DNA of 64,000 bases from an uncultured Bacteroidaceae bacterium (GCA_905234735.1 CAJOJA010000011.1:147794-211793), one strand, 5' to 3'; shown: positions 26,379 through 34,978, counted from the first letter of the stretch. Made by a program: numbers and translations. The notes: generated from the sequence alone by a model not told the origin.

Positions 26379-27520
26379 AGTTCCTCGTCAGTGTGCCCGA
26401 CAGGTAGCGTGCGGCAATTGTATTGCGAGGCCATGATTTCGCCGTAGGCACCGGCACTGCGAATGGCCAGCAGGTCGCCACGATGGGTGGTAGGCATGTG
26501 ATAGTCATTGACAAACTCGTCGCTGCTTTCACAGATGGGGCCCACGACATCGTAGACCTCGTCGCCCTCGTGACGGGAGAGATTGTCCACGCGGTGGTAG
26601 GCATCATAAAGGGCGGGACGGATGAGATCGGTCATGCCGGCATCCACGATGACGAAACGTTTCAGCGAAGCCTCCTTGACATAAAGCACACGTGTAATCA
26701 GACTGCCGCACTGAGCCACGAGCGAACGTCCCAACTCGAAGTGGAGTTGTTGGTCGCGGTGGAGGCGTAGGTAGCGATTGAACGTGTCGAAGTAGTCCTG
26801 GAAGTTGGGTATGGGATGCTCGTCGGGCTGTTCGTAGTCGATGCCCAGTCCGCCACCTACGTTAATGTGGGGCAGACGGATACCATAGGTGTCGAGCACC
26901 TCCTGCAACTCATTGATGCGCAGAGCCAGGGTGGCAAAGTCGTCCATGTCGGTTATTTGACTGCCGATGTGGAAGTGCAGACCGATGCATTCGACGTGGC
27001 TCATCATGCGCGATTGTTCTATCACGTTCTGAGCGTCCTCCCAGGCAATGCCAAACTTGTTTTCGGCTAGGCCTGTAGTGATGTTGTCGTGGGTGTGGGC
27101 ACCGACGTTGGGATTGATGCGGAAAGCCACTCGGGCCACTTTGCCGTGGCGCTGTGCCAGTTCGTTGATGACCTCCAGTTCAGGGATGCTCTCCACGTTG
27201 AAGCAGAAGATGTTGGACAGCAGGGCGAGCTCTATCTCCCAATCGCTCTTGCCCACACCGGCGAAGACTATCTTGTCGGCAGGAAATCCTGCATCGAGGC
27301 ATGCCTGAATCTCGCCTCCACTGACGCAGTCGGCCCCCAATCCGGCAGCCACGATGTGGCGCAATACCTGTGGATTGGTGCAGGCCTTCACCGCATAGTG
27401 AAGGTGATAGTTGGGACGTAGGTGGCGCTTGGCCTCGTCCAGTGTCTGGTTTAGCAACTGCGTATCGTAGTAGTAGAACGGTGTCCTCAGCGATTGAAAC
27501 TTATCTATTGGATATTCCAT
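26366..27520 (-). CDS. lysA: Diaminopimelate decarboxylase
   Basis: 384 residues, PLP-dependent enzyme producing lysine from meso-diaminopimelate. The PLP Lys is in HYAVKACTNPQVL, the GGGLGIDYEQPDEHP loop binds phosphate, and the C-terminal half has GPICESSDEF (Cys-Glu-Ser substrate motif) and AGAYGEIMASQYN. Members from Bacteroidetes have this shorter length. The frame opens at 27553, overlapping the lysC stop, but the ATG at 27520 gives the usual start (MEYPIDKF) and is preceded by the same A/G-rich AAAAAGATAAAGATT context as lysC, so 27520 is preferred. Confidence 0.94.
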   Translation of the reverse strand: MEYPIDKFQSLRTPFYYYDTQLLNQTLDEAKRHLRPNYHLHYAVKACTNPQVLRHIVAAGLGADCVSGGEIQACLDAGFPADKIVFAGVGKSDWEIELALLSNIFCFNVESIPELEVINELAQRHGKVARVAFRINPNVGAHTHDNITTGLAENKFGIAWEDAQNVIEQSRMMSHVECIGLHFHIGSQITDMDDFATLALRINELQEVLDTYGIRLPHINVGGGLGIDYEQPDEHPIPNFQDYFDTFNRYLRLHRDQQLHFELGRSLVAQCGSLITRVLYVKEASLKRFVIVDAGMTDLIRPALYDAYHRVDNLSRHEGDEVYDVVGPICESSDEFVNDYHMPTTHRGDLLAIRSAGAYGEIMASQYNCRTLPVGHTDEELCHQ

Positions 27521-27552
27521 AATCTTTATCTTTTTACCTTGTTTGTTATGCA

Positions 27553-28878
27553 TTATTTAAACAGCGTTTCGCTAAGGGCCTGCAGGGTACGCTTCTTGTC
27601 CTCGGCCTTTACCAGGAAGGAGATGTTGTAGTTGCTGCCACCATAGCTGATCATGCGCACGGGTATCTTCTTAATGGCCATGCAGGCTCGCGTTTCGAAT
27701 CCTACGTTGCCGCTGGCCAAGTCGCCCACGACGCATACGATGCACATATTGTCATCGACCTCAACCGTTCCGTACTTCTTCAGTTCGCTTACGATGTCGG
27801 TCAGGTGGGAACGGTTGTCGATGGTCACGCTCACGCCCACTTCGCTGGTGCAAATCATGTCGATACTGGTGCGGTTCTGTTCGAATATCTCGAAGACCTT
27901 GCGCAGGAACCCGTATGCCAGCAACATACGCGAGGACTGAATCTGTATGCACGTAATGTTGTCTTTTGCTGCAACGGCCTTGATGGTTCCCTTCTGAATC
28001 TCGTTGTTGATGATGGTGCCTGGTGCGGCTGGGTCCATCGTGTTCAGTAGCCGTACAGGAACACCAGCAAGTTTAGCAGGCTGAATGCATGTGGGATGCA
28101 GTATCTTGGCTCCGAAGTAGGCCAATTCGGCAGCTTCCTCGAAGTAAAGTTGACGGACGGGCTCTGTGTGGTCTACGATGCGAGGGTCGTTGTTGTGCAT
28201 GCCATCGATGTCGGTCCATATCTGTATCTCGCTCGTCTGGAGGGCAGCCCCGATGAGGCAGGCTGTATAGTCGCTGCCGCCGCGCTGCAGATTGTCAATC
28301 TCGCCCTCGTTGTTGCGACAGATGAAGCCCTGCGTGATATAGATATCGTAGTCGGGCACTTCCTTAAGTTTGGCAACAGTGGCATTGCGGATGAAGTTGA
28401 GGTCTGGCTCGCCATTCTCGTTAGTACGCACGATGTCCAGTGCAGAAAGCAATACGGCTTTCTTGCCTTGCTCCAACAGGTAGTTGGTGACCATTGTGGT
28501 GCTGATGATTTCGCCTTGGGCCAGGATTACCTTCTCCTCCTTGCTGGAGAACGTGGGAGCGTCCTTGGCGAACGAGCGCAGATACTTAAACTCCTCGTTT
28601 AGGAACTGGGCAGTCTTCTCGCGGAACTCCTGTGTGGCGTACAGCTCTTCGATGTGCCCCATGTATTTCTGCTCCAGTTGGTTTATGATGGTGCTGGCAC
28701 CTTCGGGATTGTTCTTGTAAAGGTAGTCGGATATTTCCACCAGACTATTGGTGGTTCCGCTCATGGCCGACAGAACGACGAAGCTCTGTTCGCCTTCTGC
28801 CGGGTTGAAAATCTTCACCACTTCCTTCATTCGTTGGGGCGAACCTACGCTGGTGCCACCAAATTTCATTACTTTCAT
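27553..28878 (-). CDS. lysC: Aspartate kinase (lysine-sensitive type)
   Basis: 441 residues, first enzyme of the aspartate family pathway (lysine, threonine, methionine and diaminopimelate for the wall). MKVMKFGGTSVG is the kinase signature, with LQRGGSDYTACLIGAAL for ATP and aspartate binding and two ACT domains from about residue 300 (ITCIQIQSSRMLLAYGFL). This is the monofunctional LysC/AK-III class. It sits 18 bases downstream of ftsE and 32 bases upstream of lysA. Confidence 0.95.
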   Translation of the reverse strand: MKVMKFGGTSVGSPQRMKEVVKIFNPAEGEQSFVVLSAMSGTTNSLVEISDYLYKNNPEGASTIINQLEQKYMGHIEELYATQEFREKTAQFLNEEFKYLRSFAKDAPTFSSKEEKVILAQGEIISTTMVTNYLLEQGKKAVLLSALDIVRTNENGEPDLNFIRNATVAKLKEVPDYDIYITQGFICRNNEGEIDNLQRGGSDYTACLIGAALQTSEIQIWTDIDGMHNNDPRIVDHTEPVRQLYFEEAAELAYFGAKILHPTCIQPAKLAGVPVRLLNTMDPAAPGTIINNEIQKGTIKAVAAKDNITCIQIQSSRMLLAYGFLRKVFEIFEQNRTSIDMICTSEVGVSVTIDNRSHLTDIVSELKKYGTVEVDDNMCIVCVVGDLASGNVGFETRACMAIKKIPVRMISYGGSNYNISFLVKAEDKKRTLQALSETLFK

Positions 28879-28896
28879 TTCTTTTTACCTTTATAG

Positions 28897-29556
28897 TTAT
28901 TCTATGATTATTATTCCTTCTTTGCAACGCCAGATGATGCCTGGGAACTCGCGTGTCCACTGTTCGTTGTGTGTAGTCATGACTACGGCCGTCCCCTGCA
29001 GTCGGATGTTGTTTAGCAGTTCCATCACCCGATGTCCGTTTTCGGCGTCCAGATTTGCCGTGGGCTCGTCGGCCAACAGCAGTTTGGGACTGTTCAGCAG
29101 GGCACGGGCAATGCATACTCGTTGCTGTTCGCCACCGGATAGTTCGAAGGGCATGTGGCGGGTCTTATCGGGCAGTCCCACTTGTTCCAGCACCTCGATG
29201 ATGCGGCGTTCGCGATCAATCTTCTTCTTCCAACCTGTGGCTCGCAGGACAAAACTCAGGTTCTCGTCGACTGTACGGTCGCGCATAAGCTGGAAGTCCT
29301 GAAATACGATACCCAACTGTCGACGCAGTTTCGGCAATTGGCGCGGCCGGATTCGCGCCATGTCGTTGTCCAGCACCGTAGCATCCCCCGCGGCAATGGG
29401 CAGTTCGCCGTAGATGGTCTTCAAGAGTGATGTCTTGCCACATCCCACTTCGCCCAGAATGTATATGAACTGTTCCTCGTTGATTTCGAGGTTGATGTCC
29501 GACAGGATGGTGCGCTCGTCCTGATTTATTTGTACCTGTTCGTATTTTGCTAACAT
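28897..29556 (-). CDS. ftsE: FtsE-like ABC transporter ATP-binding protein
   Basis: A 219-residue ATPase with Walker A GEVGCGKTS, Q-loop QDFQLM, signature LSGGEQQRV, Walker B LLLADEPTANLD and the switch His in TTHNEQW. The sequence type (DINLEINEEQFIYILGEVG...LRRQLGIVFQDFQL) matches FtsE, which with FtsX controls cell-wall hydrolases at the septum. No ftsX is adjacent, since lysC follows, so FtsX must be elsewhere. A repeat-derived TTG upstream (29565) is in frame, but the ATG at 29556 (MLAKYEQV) is the sensible start. Confidence 0.88.
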   Translation of the reverse strand: MLAKYEQVQINQDERTILSDINLEINEEQFIYILGEVGCGKTSLLKTIYGELPIAAGDATVLDNDMARIRPRQLPKLRRQLGIVFQDFQLMRDRTVDENLSFVLRATGWKKKIDRERRIIEVLEQVGLPDKTRHMPFELSGGEQQRVCIARALLNSPKLLLADEPTANLDAENGHRVMELLNNIRLQGTAVVMTTHNEQWTREFPGIIWRCKEGIIIIE

Positions 29557-29559
29557 AAC

Positions 29560-29596
29560 TTTCAATTCTCAATTTTCAGCTCTCAAATTTCAACTC
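29560..29596. repeat. TTCAA/TCTCAA-type 7-8 bp repeat array between hisIE and ftsE
   Basis: A run of units such as TTTCAATTCTCAATTTTCAG fills the space between the two genes. It also contributes the hisIE stop codon (TGA, 29592-29590). Similar arrays occur at 30996-31033, 31722-31752, 31961-31994 and 34309-34344. Confidence 0.7.
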
Positions 29597-30240
29597 ATAA
29601 GTCCTGCGGCTTTGGCCTGTCGGCGTTTTTTATCCCATTCGGGGTCGTGGCGGCGATGCAACTCTTCGGCTATGTCCTCAATGCGTAACCCTTTGTCGGT
29701 CAACAAGACGATTAGATGATAGAGCAGGTCGCTGGCCTCATAGACGATTTGTTCGTTGGTACCATTAGTTGCCTCGATGACGGTTTCCAAAGCCTCTTCA
29801 CCTACCTTTTGGGCTATCTTGTTGATGCCCTGCATGAAGAGTTTGGTCGTGTACGAACCTTCGGGCATCTCCCTATGGCGCTTCTCGATAAAGTCGTTCA
29901 GTTCTGACAGGAAGAGCAAGGGATTCTTCTCTGTGTTATCCTCATTCCAGCAAGTGTCTGCACCCGTGTGGCAGGTCGGTCCGTCAGGATGTGCCTTGAT
30001 GAGCAGGGTGTCCTGGTCGCAGTCGTTCAGTATTTCCACTACATGCAGAAAGTTACCGCTTGTCTCACCCTTTGTCCAAAGGCAGTTACGGCTACGGCTC
30101 CAGAAGGTAACCTTACCGGTTTCTACTGTCTTTTCGTAGGCGTCCTTGTTCATGAAGCCCAGCATCAGCACGCGCAGCGTCTGTGCATCTTGTATGATGG
30201 CTGGTACCAGTCCGCCCATCTTGTCAAAGTCTATGGTCAT
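29590..30240 (-). CDS. hisI: Bifunctional phosphoribosyl-AMP cyclohydrolase / phosphoribosyl-ATP pyrophosphatase
   Basis: 216 residues, steps 2 and 3 of histidine synthesis in one protein (HisIE). The HisI part has [28 protein letters not shown] and the metal-binding [13 protein letters not shown]. The HisE part from about residue 115 has [20 protein letters not shown] and [13 protein letters not shown]. It overlaps hisF by 4 bases and is the last gene of hisH-hisA-hisF-hisIE. Confidence 0.95.
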   Translation of the reverse strand: MTIDFDKMGGLVPAIIQDAQTLRVLMLGFMNKDAYEKTVETGKVTFWSRSRNCLWTKGETSGNFLHVVEILNDCDQDTLLIKAHPDGPTCHTGADTCWNEDNTEKNPLLFLSELNDFIEKRHREMPEGSYTTKLFMQGINKIAQKVGEEALETVIEATNGTNEQIVYEASDLLYHLIVLLTDKGLRIEDIAEELHRRHDPEWDKKRRQAKAAGLMS

Positions 30241-30995
30241 AGTCTAACGCTTATATTTTCGTTTCGTAAGTATTGTTTCAGTTCGGGTATGCCTATCTCT
30301 CCAAAGTGGAACACGCTGGCAGCCAAGGCTGCGTCGGCATGCCCCTGTCGGAATACGTCGCGGAAGTGTTCCATCCGTCCGGCTCCGCCGCTGGCAATGA
30401 TGGGAATCGTCAGGTTGTCGGCCAGTTGGGCCAGTGCTTCGTTGGCAAAGCCCGTCTTCACTCCGTCGTGGTTCATGGAGGTGAACAGAATTTCACCGGC
30501 ACCGCGTTCCTGTACCTCGTGTGCCCAGTCGAAAAGACTTCGGCCTATGGGAATGCGTCCTCCGTTGATGTAGCACTGCCACTGGCCGTCGGTCTCCTGT
30601 CGGGCATCGATGGCCACCACGCAGACCTGACTGCCGTAGTGGCGGGTGATTTCGTCTATCAGTTCGGGTCGACGCAGGGCAGCACTGTTGATGCTCACTT
30701 TGTCGGCTCCGGCCGAGAGCATACGATCCACGTCGCGCAGTTCGTTGATGCCTCCGCCTACGGTGAAGGGGATGCTCAGCGTGGCAGCCACTCGCTCCAC
30801 CATGTCGGCAAATGTCTTGCGGCCTTCGTGACTGGCGGTGATGTCCAGGAATACGAGTTCGTCGGCCCCCTGTTCGCTGTAGGCACGACCCAACTCTACG
30901 GGGTCTCCAGCCTGTCGTAGCTGAACAAAATTTGTGCCCTTGACGGTCTGTCCGTCCTTCACGTCGAGGCAGGGTATGATGCGTTTTGCTAACAT
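30237..30995 (-). CDS. hisF: Imidazole glycerol phosphate synthase subunit HisF
   Basis: 252 residues, the cyclase half of the HisF-HisH synthase, a (beta/alpha)8 barrel. [23 protein letters not shown] contains the catalytic Asp11; the second catalytic Asp is in VVAIDARQ. Also visible: [19 protein letters not shown] and [10 protein letters not shown] phosphate loops. Five codons upstream (MKIES, derived from the TTGAAA repeats) are in frame, but the ATG at 30995 gives the universal HisF start. Confidence 0.96.
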   Translation of the reverse strand: MLAKRIIPCLDVKDGQTVKGTNFVQLRQAGDPVELGRAYSEQGADELVFLDITASHEGRKTFADMVERVAATLSIPFTVGGGINELRDVDRMLSAGADKVSINSAALRRPELIDEITRHYGSQVCVVAIDARQETDGQWQCYINGGRIPIGRSLFDWAHEVQERGAGEILFTSMNHDGVKTGFANEALAQLADNLTIPIIASGGAGRMEHFRDVFRQGHADAALAASVFHFGEIGIPELKQYLRNENISVRL

Positions 30996-31033
30996 GCTTT
31001 CAATTTTCAACTTTCAACTTTCAACTTCTTCAG
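30996..31033. repeat. TTGAAAG-type 7-bp repeat array between hisA and hisF
   Basis: Tandem units (on the minus strand GTTGAAAGTTGAAAGTTGAA) cover the hisA 3' end and the gap to hisF. The last HisA residues (LKVES) and its stop codon are encoded by the repeat. Confidence 0.75.
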
Positions 31034-31729
31034 GTCTATTCTTCCTTCGTATATGGCTTTGCCGAAGACGACGGCAGGGATGCCTGCCTCGTCGAGTGCT
31101 TCGATGTCCTCTATGCTGCTGACGCCACCGCTGGCTATGAGGTGGCAGTTGGGGTGCGCGGCCATGATTTCCCTATAGAGGTTGATGGCCGGTCCTTGGA
31201 GCATACCGTCGCGGCTGATTTCGGTGCAGAGTACATTACGATTGCCGGCTTGCATGTATTGGGTGAGGAAGTCTGTCAGTCGCACTTCGCTATCCTCCTT
31301 CCATCCGTTTATGCTTACCCGTCCGTTGCGGACATCGGCTCCCAGTATCATGTGTTCGGCTCCGTACTTCTCCAACCATTGGAGATAGACCTCAGGATGT
31401 GTGACGGCTATGCTGCCAGCAGTCACCATCGTGGCTCCGGCATCGAACACCCGTTGCAGGTCGTCCTCTGTCTTCACACCGCCGCCGAAGTCCACCACGA
31501 GGCTGGTCTTCTGGCATATCTCGCGCAGTACGGCATCGTTGACCACATGTTTGCTTTTAGCTCCATCCAGGTCCACGAGATGCAAGCGTTGGAAGCCCAG
31601 TTCCTCAAATTGCAGGGCCATGTCGATGGGACGTCCGTACACCTTCTTCGTGTCGTAGTTGCCCTTGCTCAGTCGCACGCACTGGCCCTCGATGATGTCT
31701 ATGGCAGGAATCAGTTCTATCTTTCTCAT
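31007..31729 (-). CDS. hisA: Phosphoribosylformimino-AICAR ribotide isomerase
   Basis: 240 residues, a (beta/alpha)8 barrel isomerase for step 4 of the pathway. Features: [19 protein letters not shown] (catalytic Asp), [33 protein letters not shown] (second catalytic acid region) and [13 protein letters not shown]. Its ATG overlaps the hisH stop by 4 bases. The C-terminus ends in a repeat-encoded Lys/Val/Glu/Ser stretch. Confidence 0.95.
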   Translation of the reverse strand: MRKIELIPAIDIIEGQCVRLSKGNYDTKKVYGRPIDMALQFEELGFQRLHLVDLDGAKSKHVVNDAVLREICQKTSLVVDFGGGVKTEDDLQRVFDAGATMVTAGSIAVTHPEVYLQWLEKYGAEHMILGADVRNGRVSINGWKEDSEVRLTDFLTQYMQAGNRNVLCTEISRDGMLQGPAINLYREIMAAHPNCHLIASGGVSSIEDIEALDEAGIPAVVFGKAIYEGRIDLKKLKVES

Positions 31730-32355
31730 TTTCTCAATTTCTCAATTTCCAAGAAGTTGCGCAGGATGCGTTCACCCACGCTGCCGCTCTTCTCGGGGTG
31801 GAACTGTGTGGCGAAGAAGTTGTCACGATACAGGGCTGCACTGAAGGGTTGTATGTAGTCGGTGGTGGCCATTGTCCATTCGCATACAGGCACGTAGTAG
31901 CTATGAACGAAATATACGAATTCGCCGTTGTCGAAGCCCTTGAATAGCGGACAATTTTCTTTCAACTCTAAACTTTCAACTTTCAACTTCAAAGAGTTCC
32001 ATCCCATGTGCGGCACTTTCTCCTCATGGCGCTGCGGTTGGAAGCGCAGAACATCCACATCGAAGATGCCCAGGCAGTCGGTATTGCCTTCTTCCGAATG
32101 GCGGCACATGAGTTGCTGTCCGATGCAGATGCCCAGAATGGGTTGCTTCAAGTCGCGAATCAACTGGTCCAACCCATGCTGACGCAGATAGGTCATCGCC
32201 TGGCTGGCCTCGCCTTGTCCAGGAAACAGCACCTTGTCGGCCTTGCGTATACGTTCGGCATCGTCCGTCAGTATGGGGCGTATGCCTAAGCGCTCCAGTG
32301 CATGAATCACCGAATACACGTTTCCCGCTTTATAATCTATAATCGCTACTTCCAT
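31726..32355 (-). CDS. hisH: Imidazole glycerol phosphate synthase subunit HisH
   Basis: 209 residues, the class I glutamine amidotransferase that feeds ammonia to HisF. The nucleophile Cys is in ILGICIGQQLM, and the His and Glu are in ATQFHPEKSG. After KVPHMGWNSL there is an extra segment (KLKVESLELKEN) encoded by TTGAAAGTTGAAA-type repeats; ordinary HisH proteins have only a short loop at this place. It is first of hisHAFI(E), 12 bases downstream of the ModF-like ATPase gene, so the unit has no separate obvious promoter. Confidence 0.95.
   Translation of the reverse strand: MEVAIIDYKAGNVYSVIHALERLGIRPILTDDAERIRKADKVLFPGQGEASQAMTYLRQHGLDQLIRDLKQPILGICIGQQLMCRHSEEGNTDCLGIFDVDVLRFQPQRHEEKVPHMGWNSLKLKVESLELKENCPLFKGFDNGEFVYFVHSYYVPVCEWTMATTDYIQPFSAALYRDNFFATQFHPEKSGSVGERILRNFLEIEKLRK
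31961..31994. repeat. TTGAAAG-type repeat array inside hisH
   Basis: On the minus strand the array has the form TTGAAGTTGAAAGTTGAAAG and runs through hisH in frame. It adds about 12 residues without disrupting the frame. Confidence 0.75.
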
Positions 32356-32367
32356 ATTATAGTCTCT

Positions 32368-33738
32368 TTAACTCCCTTTTAACTCCAAATGTTTGTCGAT
32401 GCACGGGGGCAGTTCCTCTTCGTAGTGTGTCACCATGACGAGGGTCTTGTGCAGCCTGAGGCAGAAGGCTTCGATGATTTCCCTCACCCGTTGACGGTTC
32501 GTGTCGTCGAGTCCGTGCAGGGGTTCATCCAGAATCAGCAGTTCGGGGTCTTTGACGAAGGCTCTTGCCAACAGACACAGTCGTTGTTCGCCACTCGATA
32601 GGGTGAGGAACGTGCGGTCGGCCAGATTTTCAATGCCGAATACTTGCATCCAGCGCAGGCAGCCCTCGCGTTGCTCATGACGTGGACGCACGTAGAGGCC
32701 GATGCTGTCGCTTAGACCGCTGGCCACAATGTCGATGGCCGGGATGTCCTTCAGGTAGGAACGATGCATTTCAGGACTGACGTAGCCGATGTGACGCTTT
32801 ATCTCCCAAATGCTTTCGCCCGAGCCGCGACGGTGTCCGAAGAGACTGATGTCGCAGGCATAACCCTGCGGGTTGTCGGCACAGACGAGGCTCAGCAGGG
32901 TACTTTTGCCCGAACCGTTCTTGCCACTCAGTGCCCAACGTTCACCCTCGCCGACAGTCCAGCACAGGTCTTTCAGTATGGTGCGTTCGCCGTAGCGGAT
33001 GCTGACGTTGTTGAAGCGAAGCACTTCGCCACCGTGTTGGGGATAGAAGGGTATCGTCGTGAGGTCCTTCTGGGGTAGTCCAAGAATCCACTTGCGCTCC
33101 TCGTTCGGCAAGGCGGGCGAGGGTAGGGGGCAACGGCTGGCAATGTATTCGTCGCGTGTCAGTTTTTGTCCCAGACGCAGTTGATAGACAGGCTGCACGT
33201 GAGTGATGAACGCTGGAATGTCGTCAGTCTTGGATAGGACCAGGATGAGGGTCAGGCCGCGTTCTGTGATGAGTTTCTGCAACAACTGCGTCAACCACTG
33301 CCGTGTGTCGGCGTCCAACCCGATGTAGGGATTGTCGATGATGAGCACGTCGGGTTCCGACTTCAGGGCGCGCCCCAACTGATAGCGTCGCATCTCGCCG
33401 CTGGATAGGGCGATGATGGGTTTGCCGTCTACACGGGGCATATCGTCGGGAATGTCGTGTTGGTTCCACCGCTGCTGGTAGTAGTAGGTGCCGTCCTGCT
33501 CGCCGTACGAATCGCGGAAGGTGATGTGGCGTATCAGTCCGTGATGACCCCCGACAGCATTTTGCAACAGCGGGTAGCGGCCCGTGATGATGTCCACCAG
33601 TCGGCTCTTGCCCGCAGCGTTGTCACCCACGATGGCCACCTGTTCGCCCTGTTCAATCGTCAAGTCGACAGGCTCCGCCATCCGTTTGTCCGGATGACGT
33701 GTCACACCATTATGTATGCGTATAACCTCCTTTGCCAT
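32368..33738 (-). CDS. ModF-like tandem ABC ATPase
   Basis: A 456-residue protein with two ABC ATPase domains and no membrane part. Domain 1: Walker A VGDNAAGKSRL, signature-like ALSSGEMRRYQLG, Walker B VLIIDNPYIGLD. Domain 2: GKNGSGKSTLL, LTLSSGEQRLCLLA, LLILDEPLHGLD and a switch His in MVTHYEEE. The arrangement matches ModF (PhrA), an ATPase linked to molybdate transport loci in some bacteria, although no molybdate genes are nearby. The Walker B of domain 1 has Asn-Pro in place of the catalytic Glu-Pro, so that site may be weak. It lies upstream of hisH and 14 bases downstream of ruvC. Confidence 0.82.
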   Translation of the reverse strand: MAKEVIRIHNGVTRHPDKRMAEPVDLTIEQGEQVAIVGDNAAGKSRLVDIITGRYPLLQNAVGGHHGLIRHITFRDSYGEQDGTYYYQQRWNQHDIPDDMPRVDGKPIIALSSGEMRRYQLGRALKSEPDVLIIDNPYIGLDADTRQWLTQLLQKLITERGLTLILVLSKTDDIPAFITHVQPVYQLRLGQKLTRDEYIASRCPLPSPALPNEERKWILGLPQKDLTTIPFYPQHGGEVLRFNNVSIRYGERTILKDLCWTVGEGERWALSGKNGSGKSTLLSLVCADNPQGYACDISLFGHRRGSGESIWEIKRHIGYVSPEMHRSYLKDIPAIDIVASGLSDSIGLYVRPRHEQREGCLRWMQVFGIENLADRTFLTLSSGEQRLCLLARAFVKDPELLILDEPLHGLDDTNRQRVREIIEAFCLRLHKTLVMVTHYEEELPPCIDKHLELKGS

Positions 33739-33752
33739 TAATCTTTAATCCT

Positions 33753-34316
33753 TCAATCCCCCTTCACTTTATCCTTATTCTTGTTCACATAGTCCTTCCA
33801 CGACCGATAGCTGACTTGCGACTGCGGACGGCTCGACTGCATGAAGTGGCAGTAGGCAGCCGCCAGGGCATCAGTGGCATCGAAGTGCTGTTTCATCTGT
33901 TCTGCGTCCAGCTTCAGGATGCGTTGCAACATACCAGCCACTTGTTCTTTCGAGGCACCGCCCGTGCCCGTCAGAGCCATCTTTATCTTCATGGGGGCAT
34001 ATTCGTGGATGGGCACATCGTGCTGTATGGCTGCCGCTATGGCTACGCCTTGGGCACGTCCCAACTTCAGCATCGACTGCACGTTCTTGCCGAAGAACGG
34101 TGCCTCGATGGCCATTTCGTCGGGCAGGTACGACTGGATGATGCCTGACACTCGTTCGTAGATGTGTCCCAGCTTCAAGTATCCGTCGCCCATCTTGTGC
34201 AGGTCGATGACGCCCAGTGCAACGGCTTCTGCCCGTTGCCCCACCACCTTCAGTACGCCGTAGCCCATCAGGTTCGTTCCAGGGTCAATGCCCAATATGA
34301 TGCGTTCAACTTCCAA
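33753..34316 (-). CDS. ruvC: Holliday junction endonuclease RuvC
   Basis: 187 residues; a dimeric nuclease cutting Holliday junctions. Catalytic acids appear in the expected places: Asp in ILGIDPGTN, Glu in MAIEAPFFG and Asp in [13 protein letters not shown], with the [15 protein letters not shown] loop between. No ATG is available at the 5' end. The frame opens after a stop inside a TTGAGAA repeat array, and the first usable start is TTG (34316-34314), giving [11 protein letters not shown], which is the right length. A repeat array has therefore supplied the start codon. DUF4286 lies directly upstream, its common neighbour in Bacteroidetes. Confidence 0.92.
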   Translation of the reverse strand: MEVERIILGIDPGTNLMGYGVLKVVGQRAEAVALGVIDLHKMGDGYLKLGHIYERVSGIIQSYLPDEMAIEAPFFGKNVQSMLKLGRAQGVAIAAAIQHDVPIHEYAPMKIKMALTGTGGASKEQVAGMLQRILKLDAEQMKQHFDATDALAAAYCHFMQSSRPQSQVSYRSWKDYVNKNKDKVKGD

Positions 34317-34344
34317 TTCTCAATTCTCAATTCTCAATCTCTTC
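34309..34344. repeat. TTGAGAA-type 7-bp repeat array between DUF4286 and ruvC
   Basis: About four units (GAATTGA, minus strand) span the end of the DUF4286 gene, which ends in repeat-encoded residues and stop, and the ruvC TTG start. Confidence 0.75.
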
Positions 34345-34635
34345 CATGATTGTACTGAACCCCACGACGCGGCCGTCGAACATCTTCGTGAGTTCCTGCC
34401 GCAGTGTGGCTCCCTGTTGGGTGTACCAGCGGTGTAGCGTTGCCGACGATTCCGTCTCGAATTGCAGGGAGAAACACTCCGTCTCCTGGTCGTGGTGCGA
34501 CAGGATGCGCAACATCCTCGGTGCTGTCAGTATGCCGTTCTCCGATACGCGTGGCAGCATACTCTGGCTGACCCAAATGACAAAGTCACGTGCGTCATGA
34601 ACGGGCATGGTGTATGTCGTATTGTAAACAATCAT
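34327..34635 (-). CDS. DUF4286 family protein
   Basis: A 102-residue protein of the DUF4286 family (small Bacteroidetes proteins of unknown function, ferredoxin-like in size). It begins MIVYNTTYTMPVHDARDFVIW, as is typical, and has the LLSHHD-like middle (RILSHHDQETECFSLQFE). Complete length. It is the first gene of the minus-strand run toward ruvC, the ModF-like ATPase and hisHAFI(E), with a promoter box (34669-34662) just upstream. Confidence 0.85.
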   Translation of the reverse strand: MIVYNTTYTMPVHDARDFVIWVSQSMLPRVSENGILTAPRMLRILSHHDQETECFSLQFETESSATLHRWYTQQGATLRQELTKMFDGRVVGFSTIMEEIEN

Positions 34636-34661
34636 TTTGCCATAGAATAACTAATCGGGCG

Positions 34662-34669
34662 CAAAGGTA
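34662..34669 (-). promoter_or_regulatory. Bacteroidetes -7 promoter box for the DUF4286-ruvC-his run
   Basis: TACCTTTG on the minus strand matches TAnnTTTG and lies 26 bases upstream of the DUF4286 start. No clear -33 box. Confidence 0.5.
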
Positions 34670-34789
34670 CAAAAATAATTCCATACTATCATCATGCGCG
34701 CGCATATTTCTTAATTATAAATGACACGCACTGTATTGCCTTAAGCATAGAAAAACAATGATTTCTGTACAAGTAAGCAAGAGCTTCTT

Positions 34790-34875
34790 TGTTCATCGTC
34801 GGTGGACGGCCGTACGCCGACGATGAATGGGCGTCCGCCGTCGGTGAATGTCCGTACATCGTCGATGAACGGAGT
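34790..34875. repeat. 21-bp tandem repeats with nested palindromes
   Basis: Three full units (34802-34822, 34823-34843, 34844-34864) plus partial flanking ones, consensus rTGrAyGGnCGTnCGCCGwCG. Read on the plus strand they encode a heptapeptide repeat (VDGRTPT-MNGRPPS-VNVRTSS). TTCATCGTCGG (34792-34802) and CCGACGATGAA (34817-34827) are perfect inverted repeats, so the array can fold strongly. A minus-strand frame of 83 codons (34943-34692) runs through it, but its coding status is doubtful. The array lies in the 547-base gap between the ruvC-side genes and the capsule antiterminator. The left part of the gap holds nothing else that I recognise. Confidence 0.75.
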
Positions 34876-34978
34876 TTTCCTCGTATCGCTTTGGAAAAGT
34901 TATTGTCATGTTCCAGATAAGTTGCTACATCATTTTTATTCATTTTTTGCTTTTTTTTTAATTTTTGTTTCGGAAAGG

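Noticed and set aside
34790..34875. CRISPR-like array
   Set aside because: Units are contiguous 21-mers with no unique spacers, and there are no cas genes.
34692..34943. 83-codon minus-strand frame across the 21-bp repeats
   Set aside because: Its openness is explained by the 21-bp periodicity. There is no clear promoter, and the plus strand is equally open, so coding is not supported.
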